Shown here: one piece after another, positions 1 through 7,554 of the stretch
Position numbering within the stretch: position 1 is the stretch's first letter
Layout: each line of letters starts with the position of its first letter
Program-made: the position numbers and the translations under genes
Assembly (NCBI GenBank): GCA_042088665.1
Contig: JBELMB010000022.1
Span: 1-45,436 of the forward strand
DNA: 45,436 nt
Source of the DNA: JBELMB01 sp042088665
Lineage (GTDB): Bacteria > Pseudomonadota > Alphaproteobacteria > Rhodobacterales > Rhodobacteraceae
Direction: 5' to 3'
Notes under the pieces: model-generated
What the model was told of the DNA's origin: nothing
Seen by the model: the letters and a program-made list of their open reading frames with translations, nothing else
Databases searched by the model: none

Positions 1-336
1 GATCACCTGTCTCGGACACCCCGAGAGGGCGTGGCTGCGTGGCGAATGGATCCCCGGCCGACCTGTGCGCTGCCTCACATAGAGGATACCGTTGCGCCTC
101 AGCGGCGCGGCGCGCCTCACCCGGCCTGGCCATCGCGGCGCGTAACCTGCTGTCGTTCAGGACGGAAACCGTGCAGATGCCCAGCGATTTGATGCCAATT
201 CGCAGGCATACGCAAGAATACCGTGCATATTCACAAATAGCTGCTATCCCGCGTCGCAACGCCGCTTCGCAAGATGTTGGGTGGCGTCTTGGCCGTGGGT
301 TTTGTACGCGCGGGCAGCGAACGGAAAGGACCCCCG
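1..336. other. left edge, no confident gene
   Basis: I see no convincing gene here. A plus-strand frame from position 2 stays open to a TAG at 77-79 and could be the last 25 codons of a gene truncated by the window edge, but it is too short to identify. The rest is the presumed leader of the SulP gene. The longer open frames through this stretch continue into SulP in another frame or on the opposite strand and look like high-GC shadows. Confidence 0.3.
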
Positions 337-1965
337 ATGAAGAACACTGTGCTGGCGTTGTTTGCCAACCGTCTTGGCATGCCGGATCTCACACTTGGAT
401 CCGACGAGGGGTTGAGCTTTTCCCGGTTGAGGATCGAGATCCTTGCCGGTCTGACCGTGGCCCTCGCGCTTGTGCCCGAAGCGGTGGCCTTTGCCTTCGT
501 CGCCGGGGTACATCCGCTCGTTGGCCTCTATGCCGCCTTTATCGTGGGCCTGATCACTGCGCTCTTCGGTGGTCGCCCGGGCATGATCTCCGGGGCGACG
601 GGGGCTCTGGCGGTTGTCATGGTTGCCTTGGTGGCGCAGCACGGATTGGAATACCTGCTGGCCACGGTGGTCCTGATGGGGCTGCTGCAATTGCTGGCCG
701 GGGTCATGCAATGGGGGAAGTTTATCCGGCTTGTGCCTCATCCTGTCATGCTGGGCTTTGTGAACGGACTGGCGATCGTGATTTTCCTCGCCCAGCTGAC
801 ACAATTCAAGGTGCCCGGCACGGTGGAGAGCACAGGCCACGGCATGACCGGTGGCGAATGGCTGACCGGGGTGCCGCTTTACCTGATGTTGGGTCTCGTG
901 GGGCTGACCATGGCGATCATCTGGGTCATGCCCAGACTGTCGAAGATCGTGCCTGCACCGCTGGCTGGAATTGCCCTTGTGGCGGCGCTGGTGATCGGGT
1001 TCGGGCTGGATGTGCCGCGTGTCGGGGACATGGCGTCGATCGAAGGCGGCTTGCCGCTGTTTCATATTCCCGCCGTTCCTCTGACCTGGGAGACGCTGAC
1101 GATCATCTTTCCCTACGCTGTTATCCTCGCCGCAATCGGTCTGATCGAATCGTTGCTGACGCTGAACCTTGTCGGGGAAATGACCGGCAAGCGTGGCGGA
1201 GCCAGCCAGGAGTGCCTTGCGCAGGGCGCGTCCAACGTGGTGACGGGTTTCTTTGGTGGCATGGGCGGCTGCGCGATGATCGGTCAATCCATGATCAACG
1301 TGAAATCCGGCGCACGGAAGCGTATCGCGGGTGTGGCTGCTGCGTTGTTCCTGTTGTCGTTTATCCTGTTCGCCGCGCCTCTGATCGAGATGATCCCGCT
1401 GGCAGCCCTGGTCGGCGTCATGTTCATGGTGGTGATCGGGACCTTTGCCTGGAACTCGCTGACCATCCTTCGCAAGGTGCCGTTGACGGATGCCTTCGTG
1501 ATCTTGCTTGTGACGGTTGTCACGGTGATGGAGGATCTCGCGGTTGCGGTGGTTGTCGGGGTGATCGTCTCTGCGCTGGCCTATGCCTGGAACAACGCGC
1601 GCCGCATTCACGCCAAGAGCTATATCACCCCGGAAGGGGCGAAGGTCTACCAGGTGCAGGGGCCGCTGTTCTTTGGTTCGTCTGACGGGTTTGCGGAGTT
1701 GTTCGACGTGGAGAAAGACCCAAGCCTTGTCGTTGTCGATTTTGACGACAGCCGCGTTGTTGACCAGTCCGCACTGCAGGCCATCGAAGCCGTGGCTGCG
1801 AAATACGAAGCAGTGGGAAAGCAGGTCCAGTTGCGCCACCTGAGCCGCGATTGCCATCGCTTGCTGAGCCGGGCGGGTCACTTGATCGTCGATAGTGACG
1901 ATGACCCGGATTACCAGCTTGCGGTGGATTACAACGTGCGCACCGGGATCCTTGGCGGGCACTGA
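337..1965 (+). CDS. SulP family inorganic anion transporter with STAS domain
   Basis: Inner-membrane anion transporter of the SulP/SLC26 family (542 residues), of the sulfate or bicarbonate type; the substrate cannot be read from sequence. The N-terminal two thirds is a run of hydrophobic helices containing the family-typical stretch ALVPEAVAFAFVAGVHPLVG (about residues 40-60), and a further helix-rich core reaches about residue 430. The last 100 residues (from VYQVQGPLFFGS) form a STAS domain with alternating strands and helices. I chose the ATG at 337 because GGAAAGGA lies just upstream and the protein then starts at MKNTVLALF; an in-frame ATG at 274 adds 21 uncharacteristic residues. The gene stands alone and converges on hisH. 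Confidence 0.9.
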   Translation: MKNTVLALFANRLGMPDLTLGSDEGLSFSRLRIEILAGLTVALALVPEAVAFAFVAGVHPLVGLYAAFIVGLITALFGGRPGMISGATGALAVVMVALVAQHGLEYLLATVVLMGLLQLLAGVMQWGKFIRLVPHPVMLGFVNGLAIVIFLAQLTQFKVPGTVESTGHGMTGGEWLTGVPLYLMLGLVGLTMAIIWVMPRLSKIVPAPLAGIALVAALVIGFGLDVPRVGDMASIEGGLPLFHIPAVPLTWETLTIIFPYAVILAAIGLIESLLTLNLVGEMTGKRGGASQECLAQGASNVVTGFFGGMGGCAMIGQSMINVKSGARKRIAGVAAALFLLSFILFAAPLIEMIPLAALVGVMFMVVIGTFAWNSLTILRKVPLTDAFVILLVTVVTVMEDLAVAVVVGVIVSALAYAWNNARRIHAKSYITPEGAKVYQVQGPLFFGSSDGFAELFDVEKDPSLVVVDFDDSRVVDQSALQAIEAVAAKYEAVGKQVQLRHLSRDCHRLLSRAGHLIVDSDDDPDYQLAVDYNVRTGILGGH

Positions 1966-1978
1966 ACGGGGGCGCTGT

Positions 1979-2023
1979 CGGATCGCTGTCGCGATCCGAT
2001 CCGCCGGGGGCTGCCGCCCCCGG
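1979..2023. repeat. two adjacent perfect hairpins between SulP and hisH
   Basis: Two perfect 8-bp stems with 4-base loops lie just after the SulP stop: CGGATCGC/GCGATCCG (1979-1998) and CCGGGGGC/GCCCCCGG (2004-2023). No T-tract follows, so they are not canonical intrinsic terminators, but they separate two convergent genes and may limit read-through. The rest of the 302-base gap up to 2267 holds no gene I recognise. Confidence 0.6.
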
Positions 2024-2267
2024 ACCCCCGCTGTTCAGCGCGACGGTGCCATCGGAGGTGAGCGACAGCAACGGGGCCTTGGCCACGGTTGCTGAGACGA
2101 CGTCAGGCGCGCGCGTGTTGACCTGCGGCCGTGAGTATTTGCAAAACAGAGAAACCCTGCGCGGGACAGGTCGGTTTTCGTATGCGCCGCCGAATTTTTC
2201 GGATTTGCCTGTCTTGGCGTCGTGCTTTGGCGGCGCGCCTCAGGCTGACGTGTTTTAGCGGCGCGAC

Positions 2268-2903
2268 TCAGGGGCGCCAGGCGAGGAAGTTGGCGATCAT
2301 CTGAAGGCCGGCCCCGGCGCTTTTTTCCGGGTGGAATTGCAGGCCGATACGTTGATCCTGCGCCACGATTGCCGTTACGTCACCGCCGTAATCCACATGC
2401 GCGATGCGCTGTTCGGGCCGGGTCATGCGCATCTGGTAGGAGTGCACGAAATAGGCGTGTGCGCCGGTTTGCAGCCCTGTCATGACCGGGTGTGGGTGAT
2501 CGACGACAAGGTCGTTCCAGCCCATGTGCGGTACCTTCAGGCTGCTGTCCGTTGGTGTGATCGGCTCGACCACGCCGTCGACCCATCCAAGGCCCGCGGT
2601 CTCTTCGTATTCGAAGCCGGTCTGGGCCATGAGTTGCATGCCGACGCAGATCCCCATGAAGGGACGGCCCCTGGTCTGGACCGCGTCCACCAATGCGTCG
2701 AAGCAACCAGAGGCGCGCAGGGCGCCTGCGCAGGCCGGGAAGGCCCCGTCGCCGGGCAGGACGATGTGATCGGCGCGTGCCACCACCTCCGGGTCTGATG
2801 TGACCTCGACCGTGCCACCTTTGGTTTCGGCTGCCATTTTCTGGAAGGCTTTTTCGGCGGAGTGCAGATTGCCGCTTTCGTAGTCGATCAGGACGGTCAG
2901 CAT
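2268..2903 (-). CDS. hisH: imidazole glycerol phosphate synthase, glutaminase subunit HisH
   Basis: Class I glutamine amidotransferase that feeds ammonia to HisF in the fifth step of histidine biosynthesis (211 residues, normal length). The triad is visible: nucleophile Cys86 in GICVGMQLM, and His191/Glu193 in LQFHPEKSAG. The oxyanion-strand segment GDGAFPACAGAL is also present. The ATG at 2903 starts at MLTVLIDYESGNL, the family N terminus; an open frame extends upstream but lies inside hisB. The hisB stop and the hisH ATG are separated by a single base, so the two are co-translated. hisA and hisF, which often follow in this group, are not downstream: SulP faces this gene from the other strand. 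Confidence 0.95.
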   Translation of the reverse strand: MLTVLIDYESGNLHSAEKAFQKMAAETKGGTVEVTSDPEVVARADHIVLPGDGAFPACAGALRASGCFDALVDAVQTRGRPFMGICVGMQLMAQTGFEYEETAGLGWVDGVVEPITPTDSSLKVPHMGWNDLVVDHPHPVMTGLQTGAHAYFVHSYQMRMTRPEQRIAHVDYGGDVTAIVAQDQRIGLQFHPEKSAGAGLQMIANFLAWRP

Positions 2904-2904
2904 G

Positions 2905-3492
2905 TCACAGCGTGCCTTTGGTCGATGGAATGGCGTCGGCTTTGCGAGGGTCTGCCTCCAGCGCATCGCGCAGGGCGCGGGCGACCGATTTGAACGCGGC
3001 CTCGACAATGTGGTGGCTGTTCAGCCCGGCGAGCTGGTCCACATGCAGGGTGACCCCCCCGTGTGTGGAAAAGGCCTGAAAGAACTCGCGCACCAGTTCC
3101 GTGTCAAAGCTGCCGATTTTCTGCGTCGGCAGGTCCAGTGTCCAGACAAGGTAGGGACGCCCGGACAGATCCAGCGCAGCACGCACCAGCGCGTCATCCA
3201 TGGGCAGCAGGCAGGATCCGTAGCGGCGGATGCCCCGCTTGTCGCCCATCGCCTGAGTGAGGGCCTGGCCCAGTGTGATGCCCACATCCTCCACCGTGTG
3301 GTGGTCATCGATATGCAGGTCACCCTTGGCGCGCACTGTCATGTCGATCAGGGCATGACGCGCCAACTGGTCGAGCATGTGGTCGAAGAAGCCGACACCG
3401 GTCTGGTTGTCGTAGGTTCCGGTCCCATCCAGATCGATGGTCACCGTGATGTCCGTCTCTGCCGTCTTGCGGCTCAGCGTGGCGCGGCGCAT
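2905..3492 (-). CDS. hisB: imidazoleglycerol-phosphate dehydratase HisB
   Basis: Manganese-dependent dehydratase of histidine biosynthesis, converting imidazole-glycerol phosphate to imidazole-acetol phosphate (195 residues, the usual monofunctional length). Both metal-binding histidine motifs are intact: DLHIDDHHTVEDVGI in the first half and LNSHHIVEAAFK in the second. FFDHMLDQLARHA near residue 35 is also characteristic. It is the first gene of a hisB-hisH pair, with hisH starting one base after its stop. There is no phosphatase domain, so histidinol-phosphate phosphatase must be encoded elsewhere. Confidence 0.95.
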   Translation of the reverse strand: MRRATLSRKTAETDITVTIDLDGTGTYDNQTGVGFFDHMLDQLARHALIDMTVRAKGDLHIDDHHTVEDVGITLGQALTQAMGDKRGIRRYGSCLLPMDDALVRAALDLSGRPYLVWTLDLPTQKIGSFDTELVREFFQAFSTHGGVTLHVDQLAGLNSHHIVEAAFKSVARALRDALEADPRKADAIPSTKGTL

Positions 3493-3657
3493 GGGGCTCT
3501 CCTTGCAAGGTCAGGGCCTTATAGGCAGCGAAACACCTGGCGGAAAGGGGGCAGCGCTGCTTTGGGTCTTGGGAGGTCGGGATGGCTTGATCCGGGATCG
3601 GGGGCTGCTGATCGCAGCAAAGCAAGCCGTCAAATGAGGGGGCCCTGAGGCGGGTCA

Positions 3658-3785
3658 CTCTCTCACAGCATCTTCGTTCGGGAGGACTGTTTGGAGCGGG
3701 CGAGGCGATTCGAACGCCCGACCCTTACCTTGGCAAGGTAATGCTCTACCCCTGAGCTACGCCCGCGTGCCAACCAGTGAGAGAG
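3658..3785. repeat. 9-bp inverted repeat enclosing tRNA-Gly
   Basis: CTCTCTCAC at 3658-3666 and its exact complement GTGAGAGAG at 3777-3785 lie on either side of the tRNA gene. In the minus-strand transcript they would pair as an external stem bringing the 5' leader and 3' trailer of pre-tRNA-Gly together. Neither arm is followed by a T-tract. Confidence 0.6.
3692..3766 (-). tRNA. tRNA-Gly (GCC)
   Basis: A complete cloverleaf reads on the minus strand. The acceptor stem GCGGGCG pairs with CGCCCGC, the anticodon stem TTACC/GGTAA encloses the loop TTGCCAA (anticodon GCC, positions 3734-3732), and the T-arm loop is TTCGAAT. The 3' CCA is encoded at 3694-3692. The length is 75 bases including CCA. 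Confidence 0.95.
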
Positions 3786-3867
3786 CGTTTACGCAATGGG
3801 CCGTGGGGGCGCAAGAGGAAAAACGCAAGTTTTCGGCGTTTTGAAGAACTCCGGCTTTGGCCGCCTG

Positions 3868-4254
3868 TCAAAACAGGACGAACCACAGCAGCAGGCCCGA
3901 CGTCAGACCCAGCATGGTGAGGGTCAGGGCCATGCCAGCGACGCGCGCCGGCATGACGGGTTCGGGCGCGCCAAAGCCCCAGGCGTGTAGCAGGCGCCCG
4001 GCCAGAAGCATCAGGCCAGCCAGGTGCACCAGCAGGGCAGGGGCGGATTGCATTTCCAGAAGGCCGAGCAAGATCAGACCCATAGGCGCGTATTCCGCGC
4101 AGTTGGCCTGCGTGCGCATCCGTTGCAGCAGGCGCCGGTCCCCCGCATCGCCCATCGAGATTCGGTTGCTGCGGCGGTAGGTGATCACGCGGGCACTGAG
4201 CCCGATGAACACAAACCCGAGCAGGGCGGCATAAAGCGCGGTGATCTGGAACAT
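3868..4254 (-). CDS. MAPEG family membrane protein
   Basis: Small integral membrane protein (128 residues) of the MAPEG superfamily (microsomal glutathione transferase-like, YecN type). It has four hydrophobic segments: near residues 3-22, 55-66, 73-90 and 105-127. The characteristic loop follows the first helix: RRSNRISMGDAGDRRLLQRM, then RTQANCAEYAPMGLILLGLLE, which matches the family pattern RxxxNxxEyxPl. Bacterial members are mostly uncharacterised, and a glutathione-linked activity is only an inference from the family. It lies 62 bases downstream of the spermidine-synthase-like gene on the same strand and may be its last operon member. Confidence 0.8.
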   Translation of the reverse strand: MFQITALYAALLGFVFIGLSARVITYRRSNRISMGDAGDRRLLQRMRTQANCAEYAPMGLILLGLLEMQSAPALLVHLAGLMLLAGRLLHAWGFGAPEPVMPARVAGMALTLTMLGLTSGLLLWFVLF

Positions 4255-4316
4255 GGCGAGGCCCTCATGACTTCGGTTCCGCCCGATCTTCTCTGTCCGG
4301 CATCCGGAATCAAGCC

Positions 4317-5861
4317 CTAGCGGAACCAGCGGTCCCAGCCGTCGAGGTAATAGTCGACCAGCACATGCGATTGCAGCGAATTGGCCAGAGTTTCGACCTG
4401 CGCGGTGTCGCCGTCAAAGACCTGCGCAGCCGACCAGACGTCAGGTGTCAGAAACCGCAGTCCTTCGGGCAATGTGAGCGGGCGCGGCTGGCGCGCCATG
4501 GGTTCCGCCATCACAAAACCCCAATCCCCGAAGCTGGGGACATAGACATGGTAAGGCAGCAGCGTCAGCGCCTCCTCCGGGGTGGCAGGGTTGCGGGTCT
4601 GCGCCAGCGTGGCATGCACCGACCAGAACGCCTCGCGCGCATATAGCGGCGATCCGGCCTGTGTGACCATCACACCGGCAGGGGCGAGACGCTCCATCAG
4701 GAGGCTGTAGAACTCGCGGCTGTAGAGCTTGGACAGGGCGATCGTCTTTGGGTCCGGCAAGTCGAGGATGATGACGTCAAAGACCTGCGCGTTGTCCTCG
4801 ACGAAACGCCATGCGTCGTCATTGACCACCTTGACCCGCGGGTCCGAGAGTGCGTCACCATTCAGCACCGAAAGCTCTGGATGGCTGCGGAAAAGCGTCG
4901 TCACGCGCGGATCCAGATCCACCAGCGTGATCTGTTGCACGGCGTCGTGGCGCAGCACTTCGCGCACCGCAAGCCCGTCGCCGCCGCCAAGGATCAGGAT
5001 TTCCGCCGGGCGGGCGCTGCGGGCCAGCGCGGGATGCACCAGCGCCTCGTGGTAGCGGTGCTCGTCAAAGCTGTCGAACTGGATGGAGTGGTTGAGGTAC
5101 AATCGCGTGCGGTCGCGAAAACGGGTGACGGTGATCTGCTGGTAGGGCGTGGTTTCCGACAGGATGATGTCATCCTCGAAAAGCGCCGCATCCGCGACCG
5201 AGACCAGTCGTTCGGCCATCACCAGCCCGACCAGCGACAGCGCCATGGCGACAAGGGCTGCGGCCCATGCGCTGCGGTGCACTTCGTCGCGAAAGATCCA
5301 AAGGGAAACAAGCGCCACACCGAGGTTGAGCGACCCGAAGGCCAGGCTTGCAGTCATCAGGCCAAAGAGCGGCATCACCAGCAGCGGAAAGGCCAAGGAG
5401 GCGACCAGCGCGCCCACGTAATCGGCGCTGAGCACGTTCTCGAACCGGAACTTGCCCGCGCCGGAGGCCTCAAGCACGCGGGCGATCAACGGGATCTCCA
5501 TACCGGAGAGCACGCCAATGGCGATCAGCGCACCGTAAAGCGCCGCGCCCACTTCGCCGGTGATGGCGTAGGTGAAGAACAGGAATGGCGCCAGCGCTCC
5601 GCCGATTATGCCAAGCGCTATCTGTGCCCAGACAAACCCGCGCACCGCATGGCCAACAAAGCGCGAGGCCCATGCGCCCACGCCCATCGCGCTGAGAAAG
5701 ACGCCGATCACGAAACTGAACTGTCGGACGGAATCGCCCAGCAGATAGCTGGACACGGTGGCCGCGATCAGCTCGTAGATCAGCCCGGCCACGGCCACAA
5801 GGAAAGTGGCCAGCAATAGCCAGACCGCGCGCAGGCGGTCCGGCTGTGTCGCCTCGCTCAA
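4317..5861 (-). CDS. membrane-anchored spermidine synthase-like aminopropyltransferase
   Basis: Fusion of an N-terminal hydrophobic region (about residues 8-215, roughly seven helices) to a cytoplasmic spermidine-synthase fold (514 residues; soluble SpeE proteins are about 290). The catalytic half has QFDSFDEHRYHEALVHPAL, the AdoMet-site GGGDGLAVREVL, the acidic strand end VDLDPRV, and DLPDP in place of the usual DxxDP. The key acidic residues therefore look intact, and an aminopropyltransferase reaction on a polyamine is likely but not proven. The start is inferred as TTG at 5861, because the frame opens upstream only inside DUF350 and this TTG overlaps the DUF350 stop (TCTTGAGC). The next in-frame ATG would remove the first helices. 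It belongs to the DUF4178-DUF350 cassette. Confidence 0.85.
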   Translation of the reverse strand: MSEATQPDRLRAVWLLLATFLVAVAGLIYELIAATVSSYLLGDSVRQFSFVIGVFLSAMGVGAWASRFVGHAVRGFVWAQIALGIIGGALAPFLFFTYAITGEVGAALYGALIAIGVLSGMEIPLIARVLEASGAGKFRFENVLSADYVGALVASLAFPLLVMPLFGLMTASLAFGSLNLGVALVSLWIFRDEVHRSAWAAALVAMALSLVGLVMAERLVSVADAALFEDDIILSETTPYQQITVTRFRDRTRLYLNHSIQFDSFDEHRYHEALVHPALARSARPAEILILGGGDGLAVREVLRHDAVQQITLVDLDPRVTTLFRSHPELSVLNGDALSDPRVKVVNDDAWRFVEDNAQVFDVIILDLPDPKTIALSKLYSREFYSLLMERLAPAGVMVTQAGSPLYAREAFWSVHATLAQTRNPATPEEALTLLPYHVYVPSFGDWGFVMAEPMARQPRPLTLPEGLRFLTPDVWSAAQVFDGDTAQVETLANSLQSHVLVDYYLDGWDRWFR

Positions 5862-6085
5862 GACAGGATGACGGCCGAAATGATCAGCGCCAGCGACAGG
5901 AAGACCGATCCGATCAGGACTGCCAGTGCGACGTTCTGGTCCTCTTCGATCTCCTTGATCACAGAGAAATGCGTGAACCTGTTTATGGCCCACCAGCACG
6001 CGCCCATCAGGATCACACCCAGTATGGTGTAAAAGATCGTGCCGATGATCTCCGACACCTGCAGGGTCATAATCGTTGTGTCCAT
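5858..6085 (-). CDS. DUF350 (YjfL-type) small membrane protein
   Basis: Protein of 75 residues with two transmembrane segments (about 15-33 and 52-73) joined by the charged linker RFTHFSVIKEIEEDQN. The linker, with its E-E-D-Q-N motif before the second helix, is typical of DUF350. The family includes E. coli YjfL, found next to a PspA paralogue (YjfJ) and a glutathionylspermidine-synthase-like protein (YjfC). Its biochemical role is unknown. The stop codon overlaps the proposed TTG start of the spermidine-synthase-like gene by four bases, indicating translational coupling. Confidence 0.85.
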   Translation of the reverse strand: MDTTIMTLQVSEIIGTIFYTILGVILMGACWWAINRFTHFSVIKEIEEDQNVALAVLIGSVFLSLALIISAVILS

Positions 6086-6118
6086 GTCCGTTCCCTCTGT
6101 TTGTGCGGCGGCTTGCGC

Positions 6119-6274
6119 CTATTTCACCCGACCCGCCATGCCGCCCGCGCCGCCGGAACCCGTGCGGATGGATCGGATGGTGTCGGTGCTTTCACCGCCA
6201 TAGCCGTAGTATGATGCGTAGCCCGCGCCTGCGACGGCGGCGAGCGACAGGATGATGAAGATCACGCGAAACAT
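6119..6274 (-). CDS. 51-residue membrane or exported peptide, unrecognised
   Basis: A small open frame fills the gap between the second DUF4178 gene and DUF350. It starts with ATG at 6274, overlapping the upstream TGA by one base (TGATG), and stops with TAG at 6119. The product opens MFRVIFIILSLAAVAGAG, a single hydrophobic helix that could be a signal anchor or signal peptide, followed by YASYYGYGGESTD, a short polar segment and a Gly-rich tail (GSGGAGGMAGRVK). I know no family for it. The overlap with the upstream stop and its fit between two genes support translation. The next gene, DUF350, starts 33 bases downstream. Confidence 0.7.
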   Translation of the reverse strand: MFRVIFIILSLAAVAGAGYASYYGYGGESTDTIRSIRTGSGGAGGMAGRVK

Positions 6275-7554
6275 CAGTCGTCGTTCCAGTCTGAGCCGGA
6301 CCAGCGTCGCGCGTTATGCAGCCAGCGCCGGGCCATCGGAATGATCGCCGAGATCCCGAAGAGCATCGCCAGCCAAAGCAGCCAACGGCTGGTGCGCACG
6401 CCTTCGTCGATGGTGACGCGGACCTGCGTGGCCGGGCGCCCGCTGGAGATCCAGCGCTCGTGCTCGGTTTCGTGAAAGACGAGGGTATAGGTGCCGGGGA
6501 TCGTCGGTCGGAACCGGACCTGCGCATCACGCCGTCCTTCGGTCCATGCGCCTTCGGAATCGCGGCCGTTGTAGTATTCCATCGCCCGTCCGGTCTCGAA
6601 CAGGGTCTCTTCCTCCGGGTCGATCACTTCCATCTCGACGAAGGACCAGGAATTCACCGGGTTGCCAAAGAGATCGACGCGCACCAGCCGCTCTACGTCT
6701 GCAACATCAAAGGTCACGGACCGCGGCAGGGCCAGCAGCGGGACCACCTGTTCGGGGAAGACCGTGCGCTTTGTCCCGGTCGTGGCCAGTCCGACCAGCG
6801 CCAGAATGCACAGCAGGGCAAAGAAACCCGCGGCGCGGGTCATGAAACGGTCATTGCGCCCGCCCTGATAGGGCAGCAGCGGGTGCATGCCGGAGGGCTT
6901 GTCGACCTCTTCCAGACCAAAGGCAGCGGCGGTCACTTGCGGATCAAGATAGACCGAGCGGTACATCTCTCGCTCCAGCCCGGTGTTCGAAAAATCCAGC
7001 ATCGCGTCGTTGGACATGCTCGATATGGTCCGCCCACGGTCGCCCTTGCGCGGGGCCCATGTGAATTCGCCTTCGAGAAAGGTCACCTCGGCATCGGAGG
7101 TTTCGTAGTACCGGTAATAGTCGCCGTTCAGCCGCACGCCCGGGGGTTTCTCGGCGCTCTCGACCCAGGCCTCGCTCATCCAGGGCGGCGTGCTGGTGCG
7201 GCGCACGCGGCGGGCAAAGGTCATGTGACCGCGGTCCACCACCAGCCAGGCATAGCCATGCGTGGGCGAGTAAAGTTGATGCTCGACCCAGGTCAGATGC
7301 GCCTCGGTCTTGCCTATGGTGCCGATGATGGTCCAGTCCACATCGAACAGAGCCCCGGTCATGCCGACGCGGAAGGGGCTGTCGGGCCTTGGCATGTTGG
7401 CGTATTGGCGCAGCACCTTGTAGTCGTCCTGCGCGTCCAGTTCTGCGCCGCAATACGGGCAGATGTGCACACGCACGCGCCCGCCACCCAGAACATCCAG
7501 CCCGGCCCCGCAAGAGGTGCAGTTGATCGCCGCAAGCTCTGCCGTGCGGGTCAT
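6274..7554 (-). CDS. zinc-ribbon DUF4178 protein with C-terminal membrane helices
   Basis: Protein of 426 residues. It begins with a zinc ribbon (Cys12, Cys15, Cys32, Cys35: CTSCGAGL and CPYCGAEL). The DUF4178 beta-rich domain follows (FRVGMTGALFDVDWTIIGTIG to about residue 190). A hydrophobic segment lies near residues 230-250 (RAAGFFALLCILALVGLA), then a beta-rich extracytoplasmic-looking region, and a final helix near 395-412 (WLLWLAMLFGISAIIPMA). I chose ATG 7554 because it overlaps the stop of the preceding DUF4178 gene as ATGA; a longer open frame starts at 7602. DUF4178 has no assigned biochemical activity. It is encoded next to DUF350 and a spermidine-synthase-like enzyme here, and the families are known to cluster around PspA-type systems. 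Confidence 0.85.
   Translation of the reverse strand: MTRTAELAAINCTSCGAGLDVLGGGRVRVHICPYCGAELDAQDDYKVLRQYANMPRPDSPFRVGMTGALFDVDWTIIGTIGKTEAHLTWVEHQLYSPTHGYAWLVVDRGHMTFARRVRRTSTPPWMSEAWVESAEKPPGVRLNGDYYRYYETSDAEVTFLEGEFTWAPRKGDRGRTISSMSNDAMLDFSNTGLEREMYRSVYLDPQVTAAAFGLEEVDKPSGMHPLLPYQGGRNDRFMTRAAGFFALLCILALVGLATTGTKRTVFPEQVVPLLALPRSVTFDVADVERLVRVDLFGNPVNSWSFVEMEVIDPEEETLFETGRAMEYYNGRDSEGAWTEGRRDAQVRFRPTIPGTYTLVFHETEHERWISSGRPATQVRVTIDEGVRTSRWLLWLAMLFGISAIIPMARRWLHNARRWSGSDWNDD

Noticed and set aside
244..1962. 572-codon open frame antisense to SulP
   Set aside because: Arg/His/Gln-rich translation with no recognisable family, fully opposite a clear SulP gene; typical high-GC shadow.
5858..5999. 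N-terminal extension of the spermidine-synthase-like protein
   Set aside because: This frame runs inside the DUF350 gene and encodes hydrophilic sequence unlike the family; the TTG at 5861 gives a start directly before the first helix.
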